From positions 1,240,001 to 1,304,000 of the forward strand of contig NZ_CP121463.1 in assembly GCF_029690065.1 (NCBI RefSeq): 64,000 nt of DNA, read 5' to 3'. The stretch's first letter is position 1. Every line of letters begins with the position of its first letter. This stretch comes from Arthrobacter sp. Y-9 (lineage in GTDB: Bacteria; Actinomycetota; Actinomycetes; Actinomycetales; Micrococcaceae). The notes beneath the pieces were generated by a model that saw nothing but the letters and a program-made list of their open reading frames with translations, was not told where the DNA came from and did not search any database. Below, in pieces: positions 45,731-55,059 of this stretch. The position numbers were made by a program, and so were the translations under genes.

Positions 45731-46273
45731 CTACAGGCCGTCCCGCTCGTAGATGGTGTTGAGCCGTTCCAGGTTCTCGGCCAGAGCGTCCAGAGCGGGG
45801 GTGTCCCATTCGCCCAGGCGCTGGCGGAAGATCTCGCGCCGGGCGTCCTGCACGCGCGCCATGGTCTCCTCGCCGTGCTCGGTGAGGTGCAGCAACTGAG
45901 CCCGGCCGTCCAGCGGATCCGCGTCCTTGGAGACCAGCCCGAGCTGCATGAGGAAGGTGACCTGGCGGCTCACCGTGGGCTTGCCGACTCCGATCAGACC
46001 CGCCAGCTCGGTCAGCCGGATGGGGCCCTGTCTGCGGAGGATGGAGAGCAGCCCGTACGCGGAGGGGTCCATGTCCGGATGAACCTGCCGTGACAGACGG
46101 AGGGACACGGCGCGGCCGCGGCGCCAGAGGAGGCTGAGCTGATGCTCGACGGCGTGGATCGCCTCGTCGAGACGCGCGCCTTCGGGGGTGTCCGGCGCTG
46201 GGGCTTCCGCTGCTGTGGGCCTGTCGCCGGAGGCGGGGCTGGCGGCGCTGCCGGCGCTCTCGGCTGGAATCAT
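45731..46273 (-). CDS. MarR family transcriptional regulator
   Basis: A 180-residue protein. A Ser/Ala-rich N-terminus (residues 1-35) precedes the winged helix: YGLLSILRRQGPIRLTELAG then GVGKPTVSRQVTFLMQLGLV (recognition helix, about residues 92-111), and a wing with KDADPLDGRAQLLHLTEHG. MarR proteins usually repress an adjacent gene and lift off when a phenolic ligand or oxidant is present. The only divergent neighbour is the DUF3046 gene, so the target is uncertain. It faces left, convergent with clgR. Confidence 0.93.
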   Translation of the reverse strand: MIPAESAGSAASPASGDRPTAAEAPAPDTPEGARLDEAIHAVEHQLSLLWRRGRAVSLRLSRQVHPDMDPSAYGLLSILRRQGPIRLTELAGLIGVGKPTVSRQVTFLMQLGLVSKDADPLDGRAQLLHLTEHGEETMARVQDARREIFRQRLGEWDTPALDALAENLERLNTIYERDGL

Positions 46274-46360
46274 GGTTCCATTCTAGTTTGGCGTGCGGCG
46301 CCGCCCGATGCGTCACGGCTCTGTGACCATGGCGATGACCGGGCATGAGAAGCTGGTCCG

Positions 46361-46588
46361 ATGCGACGTTCCCAGTTCTGGCAGTTGATGGATGACGAGT
46401 TCGGTCCCGCGTATGCGCGCCATCTGGCCACGAACCTCGCGCTGCGCGAGCTGGGCAGCCGGACGCCGGACCAGGCGCTGCGGGACGGGCTCGATCTGAG
46501 GGCCATCTGGATCGCCGTCTGCGAGGCTCAGGATGTTCCGGAGAGCCGGCGTCTGGGCAAGGATCCGAAGGCCTCCAAGAAGGCCTGA
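46361..46588 (+). CDS. DUF3046 protein
   Basis: A 75-residue basic/acidic mixed protein with MRRSQFWQLMDDEFGPAYA at the start and RDGLDLRAIWIAVCEAQDVP near residue 50, the DUF3046 pattern found only in actinobacteria, usually just upstream of recA. ATG at 46361. Function is unknown. It lies between a divergent MarR gene and the recA SOS promoter, so it is probably not in the recA transcript. Confidence 0.88.
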   Translation: MRRSQFWQLMDDEFGPAYARHLATNLALRELGSRTPDQALRDGLDLRAIWIAVCEAQDVPESRRLGKDPKASKKA

Positions 46589-46635
46589 ACCGCGGGGACT
46601 TTCCCGCAGGTTCCTTCAACACGCCGAGAAATCAT

Positions 46636-46651
46636 TCGAATAGTTGTTCGA
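46636..46651 (+). promoter_or_regulatory. SOS (LexA) box of recA
   Basis: TCGAATAGTTGTTCGA matches the actinobacterial SOS box TCGAAC-N4-GTTCGA at all but one half-site position. It lies about 190 bp upstream of recA and overlaps a plausible promoter (TTGTTC at 46644, TTATCC at 46666), consistent with LexA repression. Confidence 0.85.
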
Positions 46652-46840
46652 ATTGGGCTAGGCTGTTATCCAGAGAAAAAGACGGCCGAGTTGTCCACAT
46701 GAGCAAGGTCGCAGGAATTAATGTCAGTCCTGCTTTCTAGGCTCATCAGTGAAGGTTCCCACCCGGGAACCGACGATTCGCGTCATCATCTTCGCCGGGC
46801 CGCACGGGTCCGCGAAACAACCTAGGGGTAGGGGTACGTC

Positions 46841-47893
46841 ATGGCGGCAGCAACACCGGACCGCGCCAAAGCTCTTGAAGCGGCACTGGCCCAGATCGAC
46901 AAGCAATTCGGCAAGGGATCCATCATGCGGCTCGGGGATGACACCCGTGCGCCCATCGAAGTGATCCCCACCGGCTCCATCGCCATGGACGTGGCTCTGG
47001 GCATCGGCGGCCTGCCGCGCGGACGCGTGGTGGAGATCTATGGTCCGGAATCCTCCGGTAAGACCACGGTCGCCCTGCACGCCGTCGCCAATGCGCAGCG
47101 CAATGGCGGACTCGCCGCCTTCATCGACGCCGAGCACGCTCTGGACCCGGAATACGCGGCCAAGCTGGGCGTGGACACGGACGCCCTGCTGGTCTCCCAG
47201 CCGGACACCGGTGAGCAGGCCTTGGAGATCATGGACATGCTGGTCTCCTCGGGCGCTCTGGACATCATCGTCATCGACTCCGTGGCCGCCCTGGTGCCGC
47301 GCGCGGAAATCGAAGGTGAGATGGGTGACAGCCACGTGGGTCTGCAGGCCCGTCTGATGAGCCAGGCACTCCGTAAGATCACCGGTCGGCTGAACCAGAC
47401 CAAGACCACCGCCATCTTCATCAACCAGCTGCGTGAGAAGATCGGTGTCTTCTTCGGCTCTCCGGAGACGACCACCGGTGGTAAGGCTCTGAAGTTCTAC
47501 GCCTCGGTGCGTATGGACGTGCGCCGTATCCAGACCCTCAAGGAGGGGGCGGATTCGGTGGGCAACCGGACGAAGGTCAAGATCGTCAAGAACAAGATGG
47601 CTCCGCCCTTCAAGACCGCCGAGTTCGACATCATCTACGGACAGGGCATCTCCCGCGAGGGCGGCATCATCGACATGGGTGTGGAGCACGGCATCATCAA
47701 GAAGTCCGGCTCCTGGTACACCTATGACGGTGACCAGCTCGGCCAGGGCATGGAGAACTCCCGCCGGTTCCTCCGGGACAACCCGGATCTCGCCGACGAG
47801 CTCGAGCGTCTCATCAAGGAGAAGCTCGGCGTGGGCCAGGTCGCGCAGGAAGAGGAAGAGAACCCGAAGCTGAAGGCCGTCGACGGGTACTGA
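46841..47893 (+). CDS. recA: Recombinase RecA
   Basis: RecA forms filaments on single-stranded DNA, drives strand exchange and triggers LexA self-cleavage. The 350-residue protein has the N-terminal oligomerisation helix, Walker [10 protein letters not shown] (about residues 68-76), Walker [15 protein letters not shown] (about 141-154), the [14 protein letters not shown] loop and an acidic C-terminal tail. No intein is present. ATG 46841 follows a G-rich stretch (TAGGGGTAGGGG). It has an SOS box and is followed directly by recX. Confidence 0.97.
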   Translation: MAAATPDRAKALEAALAQIDKQFGKGSIMRLGDDTRAPIEVIPTGSIAMDVALGIGGLPRGRVVEIYGPESSGKTTVALHAVANAQRNGGLAAFIDAEHALDPEYAAKLGVDTDALLVSQPDTGEQALEIMDMLVSSGALDIIVIDSVAALVPRAEIEGEMGDSHVGLQARLMSQALRKITGRLNQTKTTAIFINQLREKIGVFFGSPETTTGGKALKFYASVRMDVRRIQTLKEGADSVGNRTKVKIVKNKMAPPFKTAEFDIIYGQGISREGGIIDMGVEHGIIKKSGSWYTYDGDQLGQGMENSRRFLRDNPDLADELERLIKEKLGVGQVAQEEEENPKLKAVDGY

Positions 47894-47894
47894 G

Positions 47895-48728
47895 TTGACG
47901 CGTTCTGAGCAGCCCTCTGCCGATAACACGAGCGCTGAACCCTGGAGCCCTGGCATGTCTGTGCCGGGGCTCCAGCCCGCTTCGGCCCTCTCCAAGCCCA
48001 CCGGCCCACCCAAGGAGCTGCCGTGGAGCGAGGAGAATCCGGAAGGCCGGGAGGGGTCCGGAGCCCGTGCGAACCGCCGGGGATCGACAGTCTCAGGCCG
48101 GTTTCCGGAGGATGGAGCGGAGTGGGGCGCGGAGCGTGATCCGGATGGCGGCTCTGAGGTCGTTCCTCCACGGAGGCGCAAGCGGTCCGATTCCACGGGT
48201 GCCGTTCCGCCGGAACCCGAACTGGATCGCGACGCCGACCCGGAGTCCGTGGCTCGCGCCATCGTCCTGCGGCAGCTGAGCGCTGGACCGAGGACCCGTC
48301 ACCAGCTCGCCACCAAGCTGAAGGACCGCGAGGTCCCCGAAGCGGCCGCGCGGGCGGTGCTGGACCGCTTCGAAGAACTCCGCCTCATCAACGACGCCGA
48401 GTTCGCCGAGCTCTGGGTCCGCAGCCGGGCGGAGCACCGGCACCTCGGCTCGTCCACTCTGCGACGCGAACTCCGCGAGAAAGGCGTGTCGGACGTTCTC
48501 ATCGAGGCTGCCCTGGAGCAGCTCAGCGCCGCTGACGAGCGCGAATCGGCTCGCTACCTGGTGGCCAAGAAGTTGGCGCGCGTGGACCGGGCGTCGCTGG
48601 ACCGCAGCGAGAAGGACAAACACACCCGCCGTCTCGTGGCCATGCTGGTGCGCAAGGGGCACTCGCCGGGCGTGGCCTTCGGCATCGTCGCGGAGGAGCT
48701 GAACCGCGAGGACGACTCCTGGGAGTGA
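47895..48728 (+). CDS. recX: Regulatory protein RecX
   Basis: RecX binds RecA filaments and limits them. The 277-residue protein has a long disordered, Pro/Ser/Gly/Arg-rich N-terminal region (about residues 1-115) and then the three-helix RecX repeats (about 120-275, with ARAIVLRQLSAGPRTRHQLA and LGSSTLRRELREKGVSDVLI). The usual length is near 150-170, so about 100 residues are extra. It starts one base after the recA stop with TTG 47895; an ATG at 47955 with GGAG 7 nt upstream is equally possible. It should be translated with recA and induced by SOS. Confidence 0.88.
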   Translation: MTRSEQPSADNTSAEPWSPGMSVPGLQPASALSKPTGPPKELPWSEENPEGREGSGARANRRGSTVSGRFPEDGAEWGAERDPDGGSEVVPPRRRKRSDSTGAVPPEPELDRDADPESVARAIVLRQLSAGPRTRHQLATKLKDREVPEAAARAVLDRFEELRLINDAEFAELWVRSRAEHRHLGSSTLRRELREKGVSDVLIEAALEQLSAADERESARYLVAKKLARVDRASLDRSEKDKHTRRLVAMLVRKGHSPGVAFGIVAEELNREDDSWE

Positions 48729-48760
48729 GCAGCCTCTCCTGAGCGAGTTCCGCTGGAGAC

Positions 48761-48781
48761 GGCCCCTTGGCCGGGGTTTTT
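48761..48781 (+). terminator. Possible terminator after recX
   Basis: A GC-rich stem (CCCC with GGGG around TTGGCC) is directly followed by TTTTT at 48777-48781. This is the only clear T-run terminator in this area. The stem is short. Confidence 0.45.
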
Positions 48782-48875
48782 CGCCGGGCCCTTTGCGACG
48801 GTGTCCGTTCGTTGGGCCATCTGTTCGACTGCTTGCCCGGCTGCCGACCGTGGGAAGAGGCCGCTCCGGTCCCGG

Positions 48876-48887
48876 TACCCTTGAAAG
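48876..48887 (+). promoter_or_regulatory. -10 of miaB, leaderless start
   Basis: TACCCT (48876-48881) ends 6 nt before the GTG at 48888, and there is no strong RBS. Confidence 0.45.
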
Positions 48888-50462
48888 GTGAGTGTGAGCA
48901 TTCCTTCTTCGACGTCCGCCGGCACTCCGGCCTCCGTTCCTGCCGCCGTCGGACACGACGTGCCCGAGGCCACAGCTCCGCGGACCTATCAGGTCCGGAC
49001 GTTCGGCTGCCAGATGAACGTCCACGACTCGGAGCGCATGTCGGGCCTGCTGGAGGACGCGGGGCTGGTGCCCGCCACCGAGGAGCTGGCCGACGTCATC
49101 GTCTTCAACACCTGTGCCGTCCGTGAGAACGCCGACAACAAGCTCTACGGTCACCTGGGGCAACTGCGTCCCGTCAAGGAGAAGAATCCGGGGATGCAGA
49201 TCGCCGTCGGCGGCTGTCTGGCCCAGAAGGACCGCGAGACGATTCTTCAGAAGGCCCCCTGGGTGGATGCGGTGTTCGGCACCCACAATGTGAGCGCGCT
49301 CCCCGCGCTGCTCGAACGCGCGCGGCACAACGCCAAGGCCGAGCTGGAGATCCTGGAGTCTCTGGAGGTCTTCCCCTCCACGTTGCCGACCAAGAGGGAC
49401 TCGGTCTACTCGGGCTGGGTGTCCATCAGCGTCGGCTGCAACAACACCTGTACCTTCTGCATCGTGCCTTCGCTCCGCGGCAAGGAGCGGGACCGCCGGC
49501 CGGGGGAGATCCTCGCGGAGATCCAGGCCCTCGTGGACGACGGCGCCATCGAAGTGACCTTGCTCGGTCAGAACGTGAACTCCTACGGGGTGGAGTTCGG
49601 CGACCGCCAGGCGTTCAGCAAGCTCCTGCGGGCTTGCGGCGACATCGAAGGACTCGAACGCGTCCGGTTCACGAGCCCGCATCCCGCGGCGTTCACGGAT
49701 GACGTCATCGCCGCGATGGCCGAGACCCCCAATGTGATGCCGCAGTTGCACATGCCGTTGCAGTCCGGTTCGGACAAGGTCCTCAAGGACATGCGCCGTT
49801 CGTACCGTTCCACCCGCTTCCTCGGCATCCTCGACAAGGTGCGGGAACAGATGCCGGACGCGGCCATCTCCACCGACATCATCGTGGGCTTCCCCGGGGA
49901 GACGGAGGAGGACTTCCAGGCCACCCTCGACGTCGTGGAGAAGTCCCGCTTCGCCACCGCCTTCACCTTCCAGTACTCCAAGCGTCCCGGCACGCCTGCC
50001 GCGGAACTCGAAGGCCAGCTCCCCAAGGCCGTGGTCCAGGAGCGGTACGAGCGGCTGATCGCCCTCCAGGACCGGATCGCCGCCGAGGAGAACGCGAAGC
50101 AGGTGGGCCGCGAAGTGGAGATCCTCGTCGCGGCTCAGAGCGGCCGGAAGTCGGACCAGACGCACCGCCTCAGTGGACGTGCCAAGGATCAGCGGCTGGT
50201 GCACTTCAGTGTCCCTGAAGGCGCCGAGACGCCCCGGCCCGGCGACCTCGTCACCGTGACCATCACCGAGACCGCCCCGTTCCACCTCATCGCCGATCCG
50301 AAGGACGCCTCCGAGTACCGGCTGCGGAGGTCCCGTTCCGGCGACGCGTGGGATCGCGCCCAGGCCGATTCCTGTGGCGTCCCGTCCGCGGGGACCGCCG
50401 GCACGGTGCCGGGTAAGGGCGTGCTCCTCGGCATGCCGAAGCTGCCCACCCCTGTCCGATGA
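48888..50462 (+). CDS. miaB: tRNA-2-methylthio-N6-dimethylallyladenosine synthase
   Basis: MiaB is a radical-SAM methylthiotransferase that adds a methylthio group to i6A-37 in tRNA. The 524-residue protein has the N-terminal cluster domain ([20 protein letters not shown] with Cys, and NTCAVRENA), the radical-SAM motif [20 protein letters not shown] (CxxxCxxC, about residue 184-191) and the C-terminal TRAM domain (about 400-465). It extends to about 524 residues with a basic tail. miaA, which makes the i6A precursor, lies directly downstream, so the two steps of one modification are coupled. Confidence 0.96.
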   Translation: MSVSIPSSTSAGTPASVPAAVGHDVPEATAPRTYQVRTFGCQMNVHDSERMSGLLEDAGLVPATEELADVIVFNTCAVRENADNKLYGHLGQLRPVKEKNPGMQIAVGGCLAQKDRETILQKAPWVDAVFGTHNVSALPALLERARHNAKAELEILESLEVFPSTLPTKRDSVYSGWVSISVGCNNTCTFCIVPSLRGKERDRRPGEILAEIQALVDDGAIEVTLLGQNVNSYGVEFGDRQAFSKLLRACGDIEGLERVRFTSPHPAAFTDDVIAAMAETPNVMPQLHMPLQSGSDKVLKDMRRSYRSTRFLGILDKVREQMPDAAISTDIIVGFPGETEEDFQATLDVVEKSRFATAFTFQYSKRPGTPAAELEGQLPKAVVQERYERLIALQDRIAAEENAKQVGREVEILVAAQSGRKSDQTHRLSGRAKDQRLVHFSVPEGAETPRPGDLVTVTITETAPFHLIADPKDASEYRLRRSRSGDAWDRAQADSCGVPSAGTAGTVPGKGVLLGMPKLPTPVR

Positions 50463-50550
50463 CGGCAGGAATCCTGTCGGTGGCCTCTCAGGTGCGCGGC
50501 ACGCCGGCGAGCCGGACGGCGCAGGGGTCCCCGGCCTGGAAGCCTACGGC

Positions 50551-51483
50551 GTGACCGCGGCTGACCGTCCCATGCCGCTGCTCGCCGTCGTCGGGGCCAC
50601 CGGCACGGGGAAGTCCGAGCTGGGACTGCGTCTCGCTGAGCGGCTGGGCGGGGAGATCATCAACGCGGACGCCCTGCAGTTCTACCGGGGCATGGACATC
50701 GGGACGGCGAAACTCAGTGTCGCGGAACGTGAAGGGGTGCCCCACCACCTCCTGGACATCCTGGACGTGGTCGAGGAGGCCAGTGTCAGTGATTTCCAGG
50801 GCCAGGCCCGGGCGCTGATCGACGACATCCGGGGCCGTGGAGCGGTGCCCATCCTGGTCGGAGGCTCCGGGCTGTACGTCCGCGCAGCTCTCGACGTCCT
50901 GGAGTTCCCCGGCACTGATCCTGAGCTGCGCGCCACGCTGGAGGCCGAAGCGGCGTCCCACGGGCTGGCGCCCCTCCGCGAACGTCTCCGGGCGGTCGAT
51001 CCCGTCAGCGCGGAGCGTCTGCAGGACGAACGACGGGTCATCCGCGCCCTCGAGGTGCACCAGCTCACGGGGCGGCCCTTCAGTTCGTTCATGCCGACGC
51101 GGGAGTACGTTCAGCCGACGCTCCAGCTCGGCCTCGTAGCAGACCGCGAGGTCCTCAAAGAGCGCCTGGCCCGCCGGGTCCACCGCATGGTGGCGCAGGG
51201 GCTGCAGGACGAGGTCCGCGCGCTGGACGCGCGCGGACTGCGGCAGGGGAAGACAGCGTGCCGGGCGATCGGGTACGCGCAGTTCCTGGCGGCCCAGGAC
51301 GGCGACCTCACCGTGGCGGAAGCCGTCGAGGACACGATCGTGGCGACGCGGAAGTTCGCGCGCCGGCAGCTCACCTGGTTCCGGGCGGATCCCCGGATCC
51401 ACTGGCTGGACTGGACCGCACCGGACCTCGTGGACCAGGCTCTGCGCCGGGTGGAGGAGGCGTTCCCGGGTTCTGTCTCTTAG
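50551..51483 (+). CDS. miaA: tRNA dimethylallyltransferase
   Basis: MiaA adds the dimethylallyl group to A37 of tRNAs, the substrate of MiaB. The 310-residue protein has the P-loop [11 protein letters not shown] (about residues 15-25), [28 protein letters not shown] and [12 protein letters not shown] near the C-terminus. The GTG at 50551 has GGAAG 8 nt upstream; an ATG at 50572 is an alternative. It lies about 90 bp after miaB. An MEP-pathway product is its prenyl donor, linking it to the dxr/ispG genes at the left end. Confidence 0.95.
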   Translation: MTAADRPMPLLAVVGATGTGKSELGLRLAERLGGEIINADALQFYRGMDIGTAKLSVAEREGVPHHLLDILDVVEEASVSDFQGQARALIDDIRGRGAVPILVGGSGLYVRAALDVLEFPGTDPELRATLEAEAASHGLAPLRERLRAVDPVSAERLQDERRVIRALEVHQLTGRPFSSFMPTREYVQPTLQLGLVADREVLKERLARRVHRMVAQGLQDEVRALDARGLRQGKTACRAIGYAQFLAAQDGDLTVAEAVEDTIVATRKFARRQLTWFRADPRIHWLDWTAPDLVDQALRRVEEAFPGSVS

Positions 51484-51494
51484 GTGAACATCTG

Positions 51495-51506
51495 TACGCT
51501 GGAACC
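51495..51506 (+). promoter_or_regulatory. -10 of dapF, leaderless start
   Basis: TACGCT (51495-51500) ends 6 nt before ATG 51507, with the same hexamer and spacing as at dapB. Confidence 0.5.
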
Positions 51507-52451
51507 ATGACTGAGACGCTTCCCGCTCCCGCCGCCGTCGTCCTCGCTGGACTGAGCGGCCTGGAGTTCGCCAAGGGCCACGGCACGGGCAATGACTTCG
51601 TGCTGATCGCGGACCCCGACGGCCTGCGTCCTCTCACGGCGGAGCAGGTGGCCGTGCTGTGCGACCGGCACCAGGGCATCGGCGGTGACGGGCTCATCCG
51701 CGCCATCCCCTCCCGCCTTCTGCCCGAGGGCCAGGAGCTGCTCGCCTCCGAGCCGGATGCCGAGTGGTTCATGGACTACCGCAACAACGACGGCTCCATC
51801 GCCGAGATGTGCGGCAATGGCGTCCGTGCCTTCGTGCACTTCCTGCTCGACTCCGGGCTCGCCCGTCTCGATGACAACTCCCTCCTCAAGATCGGCACGC
51901 GGGCCGGCGTCAAGGTCGTCACCCTGGTCCCGGAGGGTTACGCGGTGGACATGGGGCCGTGGGCTTTCATCCACCCGGAGGAGGCCGCCGAGCGCGCCGT
52001 CGATTCACTCGTCACCACGCGCGGTCTGGACGGCGAACGTCCGGCGCTGTCGATCACCATGGGCAACCCCCACACCGTCCTCGCACTGGCTGGGCTGGAT
52101 GAGCTCGCCGCGCTTCCGCTCACCGAGATCCCCGCGGTGCACCCGACCCCGCCGAATGGCACGAACGTCGAGTTCGTGGTGCCCGCGGAGCCGCTCGTGC
52201 AGGACGGCAAGGGCCACGTGACCATGCGCGTGCACGAACGCGGCGTCGGGGAGACCCAGTCGTGCGGCACCGGCGCGTGCGCGGCCGCCGCGGCGATCCG
52301 GTACTGGGCGGGTGCGGGCGCACCGTCACGCTGGGACGTTCAGGTGCCCGGCGGCGTGGTCGGCGTCGAGTTCCTGCCGGCCGCTGCCGACGGGGAGCAC
52401 GTGGTCCTCAGTGGTCCCGCGACGATCGTGGCACGCGGCCGCCTGGCCTGA
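51507..52451 (+). CDS. dapF: Diaminopimelate epimerase
   Basis: DapF turns LL- into meso-diaminopimelate, used for peptidoglycan and lysine. The 314-residue protein has the two catalytic cysteines in MCGNGVR (about residue 93) and SCGTGAC (about residue 252), one in each half of the pseudo-symmetric fold, plus GHGTGNDF at the N-terminus. It starts 24 bp after miaA with its own probable promoter. It is convergent with the methyltransferase gene. Confidence 0.96.
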   Translation: MTETLPAPAAVVLAGLSGLEFAKGHGTGNDFVLIADPDGLRPLTAEQVAVLCDRHQGIGGDGLIRAIPSRLLPEGQELLASEPDAEWFMDYRNNDGSIAEMCGNGVRAFVHFLLDSGLARLDDNSLLKIGTRAGVKVVTLVPEGYAVDMGPWAFIHPEEAAERAVDSLVTTRGLDGERPALSITMGNPHTVLALAGLDELAALPLTEIPAVHPTPPNGTNVEFVVPAEPLVQDGKGHVTMRVHERGVGETQSCGTGACAAAAAIRYWAGAGAPSRWDVQVPGGVVGVEFLPAAADGEHVVLSGPATIVARGRLA

Positions 52452-52492
52452 GAACCGGGCCGCGGCTGAGCGGGGACGCGCGTGCCAGACGT

Positions 52493-52525
52493 CGACGACG
52501 GCGGGCGGCTCCGGCGGCGTCGTCG
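52493..52525. terminator. Hairpin between convergent dapF and methyltransferase genes
   Basis: CGACGACG (52493-52500) pairs with CGTCGTCG (52518-52525), with GC-rich contents between. Confidence 0.45.
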
Positions 52526-52556
52526 TACGGCGAGGAGCCTGCTCGGCCGGAGGGCG

Positions 52557-53168
52557 TCAGCCTTCGCGGACGACCCGCAGGACGCGGAACGACTTCGCGG
52601 TCGAGAACCGTGAGACGCCGAACCCGGCGGGAAGCGTCTCCGCGAGCCATTTCTGCAGCGAGTCCGAACCGAGGTTCTTCTGGACGACCAGGAACGCCTC
52701 GCCGCCCGGGTTGAGCCGGGGGAGCCAGAGCTGCAGCAGCTCGTGGAGTTCCGCCTTGCCGATCCTGATGGGCGGGTTGGACCAGATGAGGTCGAAACCG
52801 AGGTCCGGGTCGACGTCCTGGGGGAGCGAGGCGCTCAGGTTGCCCAGCCCCAGCGTGGCCGCATTCTCGGTGGTCAGTGCGATGCAGCGCTGGTTGACGT
52901 CCACGGCGGTGACGCGCGCGTCCGGGGACTTGAGCGCCAGGGTCAGGGCGATGGGTCCCCAGCCGCAGCCGATGTCGAGGAATGACCCCTCCGGAGCCGG
53001 TGCGGGCACTTCGTCCAGGAGGATCCGGGTTCCCTTGTCGATGGCGTCGGGGCTGAAGATGCCCGCGGAGGTGTGCAGGGACCGCTCCCGGCCGTCCAGA
53101 ACGACGCTGAGCGGCTTGCGGATGAACTCGCCTGCGGGCTCGCTGCTGAAGTAGTGTGCGGACTCCAT
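52557..53168 (-). CDS. Methyltransferase small-domain protein (RsmC-like)
   Basis: A 203-residue SAM-dependent methyltransferase. FLDIGCGWGPIALTLA (SAM motif I, about residues 63-78) and LIWSNPPIR (the NPPI/NPPF-type catalytic motif, about 130-138) place it in the MTS group with RsmC, which makes m2G in 16S rRNA. It is one domain only, about half the length of RsmC. ATG at 53168 is preferred. The target, rRNA or another, is an inference from the family. It faces left. Confidence 0.85.
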   Translation of the reverse strand: MESAHYFSSEPAGEFIRKPLSVVLDGRERSLHTSAGIFSPDAIDKGTRILLDEVPAPAPEGSFLDIGCGWGPIALTLALKSPDARVTAVDVNQRCIALTTENAATLGLGNLSASLPQDVDPDLGFDLIWSNPPIRIGKAELHELLQLWLPRLNPGGEAFLVVQKNLGSDSLQKWLAETLPAGFGVSRFSTAKSFRVLRVVREG

Positions 53169-53493
53169 GCGTGCAACCTTAGTGGGCTGTGGGCAGGCGC
53201 GGGAGCTGGTAGAATGATGCAATGCTGTCTTTCCTGTAATGAGTCCCGGACCCGCGCGCCGCTTCCCTGATCGATCCGCTGTTCATGCTGATCCCGAGGT
53301 GAAGCCTGCCGACGCGCGGCACCGGTCGACCCCGTGACCCTGACCCCAGCGGTGCGGTAGTACAGGAATTCCTTCCAGACTGATCATTCGAGATCCCGGA
53401 AGACGTGTTTTTCCTTTCCGCACCTCCTTTCACCACTTGCCCGTGTTGTCGGAGCCTCCGGCTAGCATGGGATTCAACGCTTTGAGGGAGACC
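53169..53493. other. 325-bp intergenic region upstream of hflX
   Basis: It lies between divergent methyltransferase and hflX genes. I see no gene. A TAGAAT at 53210-53215 and a TAGCAT at 53463-53468 are candidate -10 boxes; the latter would give an hflX mRNA with a leader of about 20 nt. There are no strong hairpins or convincing open frame. Confidence 0.6.
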
Positions 53494-55059
53494 ATGACTG
53501 AACAGACTCATTCTGGTTCTGAACTGAGCCCGGAGGAGATGCAGGCCGTCATCGACCGCATCCTCGCCACCGATTCCGACGCGGTGGAACCGGAAGCGGG
53601 GGCCGGCTCCGGCACCCCCCGCGCTACCGTGCTGGGCTCCAAAGCCCAGGCCCTGTCCACGCTGGACCGGGAACACAGCGAGTTCGACGGCTTGCAGCAG
53701 GACCTGGCCGAACGCCGCGCGCTCCGGCGCGTGGCCGGCCTGTCCACCGAACTCGAGGACGTCACCGAGGTCGAGTACCGGCAGCTCCGTCTGGAGCGTG
53801 TGGTCCTGGCCGGGCTGTGGACCGAAGGCACCCTCGCCGATGCGGAGAACTCCCTGCGGGAGCTCGCCGCACTGGCCGAGACCGCCGGTTCCGAGGTGCT
53901 GGACGGACTCGTCCAGAAGCGCCTCAAGCCGGACCCCGGGACGTTCCTCGGCTCCGGCAAGGCGCTGGAGCTCCGTGACATCGTCATGGCCACCGGCGCC
54001 GACACCGTGGTGGTCGACTCCGAGCTGGCGCCTTCGCAGCGGCGGTCCTTGGAGGACATCGTCAAGGTGAAGGTCATCGACCGCACCGGCCTCATCCTGG
54101 ACATCTTCGCGCAGCACGCGAAGAGCCGCGAGGGCAAGGCGCAGGTCGAACTGGCCCAGCTGGAGTACCTGCTGCCGCGTCTGCGTGGCTGGGGTGAATC
54201 CATGTCCCGTCAGGCCGGTGGCCAGGTGGGCAGCGCGGGCGCCGGCATGGGCTCCCGTGGTCCCGGTGAGACGAAGATCGAGCTGGACCGCCGGAAGATC
54301 CGCAACCGCATGGCCAAGCTCCGTCGTGAGATCGACGCCATGAAGCCTGCCCGTGAGGCCAAGCGTGCCAACCGCAAGCGTCACGAAGTCCCCTCGGTGG
54401 CGATCGCCGGCTACACCAACGCCGGTAAGTCCTCGCTCCTGAACCGGCTCACCGACGCCGGGGTGCTGGTGGAGAACGCGCTGTTCGCCACCCTGGACCC
54501 CACGGTGCGCCGTGCCCAGACGCCGGACGGCATCACCTACACGCTGGCGGACACGGTCGGTTTCGTGCGGTCCCTGCCGACGCAGCTCGTGGAGGCGTTC
54601 CGCTCCACGCTGGAGGAAGTGGCCGATTCGGATCTCATCCTGCACGTGGTGGACGCCTCGCACCCCGACCCGGAAGGTCAGATCGCGGCGGTCCGTCAGG
54701 TGTTCACCGAAGTGGATGCGCGCAAGGTCCCCGAGATCATCTTGCTGAACAAGGTGGATGCCGCGGATCCGTTCGTGGTGGAACGCCTGAAGCAGAGGGA
54801 GCCTCGCTGCCTGGAGGTGTCGGCCCGCACCGGCGCCGGCATTCCGGAGCTGCTGGCGGAGATCAGCCGTTCCATCCCGCGTCCCGATGTGCGGATGGAA
54901 CTGCTCGTGCCGTACCAGCGCGGCGACCTGCTGAACAAGCTGCACGAAGGGGAGTCCGAGATCCTCAACCTCGAGCACACCGGGGAGGGCACGCGGGTCA
55001 CCGTCGTCGTCCGGGAATCCCTGGCAGCGGAACTGGAGCAGTTCGTCATCCATGAGTGA
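53494..55059 (+). CDS. hflX: GTPase HflX
   Basis: HflX is a GTPase that splits or rescues stalled ribosomes under stress. The 521-residue protein has the N-terminal HflX domain (about residues 60-260, with LKPDPGTFLGSGK), a helical linker rich in GETKIELDRRKIRNRM, the G domain (GYTNAGKSSLL at about 310, DTVGF, NKVDA) and a C-terminal domain. ATG 53494 with GAGGGAG just upstream is preferred over ATGs further left. dinG begins within its last codons, so both are co-translated. Confidence 0.94.
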   Translation: MTEQTHSGSELSPEEMQAVIDRILATDSDAVEPEAGAGSGTPRATVLGSKAQALSTLDREHSEFDGLQQDLAERRALRRVAGLSTELEDVTEVEYRQLRLERVVLAGLWTEGTLADAENSLRELAALAETAGSEVLDGLVQKRLKPDPGTFLGSGKALELRDIVMATGADTVVVDSELAPSQRRSLEDIVKVKVIDRTGLILDIFAQHAKSREGKAQVELAQLEYLLPRLRGWGESMSRQAGGQVGSAGAGMGSRGPGETKIELDRRKIRNRMAKLRREIDAMKPAREAKRANRKRHEVPSVAIAGYTNAGKSSLLNRLTDAGVLVENALFATLDPTVRRAQTPDGITYTLADTVGFVRSLPTQLVEAFRSTLEEVADSDLILHVVDASHPDPEGQIAAVRQVFTEVDARKVPEIILLNKVDAADPFVVERLKQREPRCLEVSARTGAGIPELLAEISRSIPRPDVRMELLVPYQRGDLLNKLHEGESEILNLEHTGEGTRVTVVVRESLAAELEQFVIHE

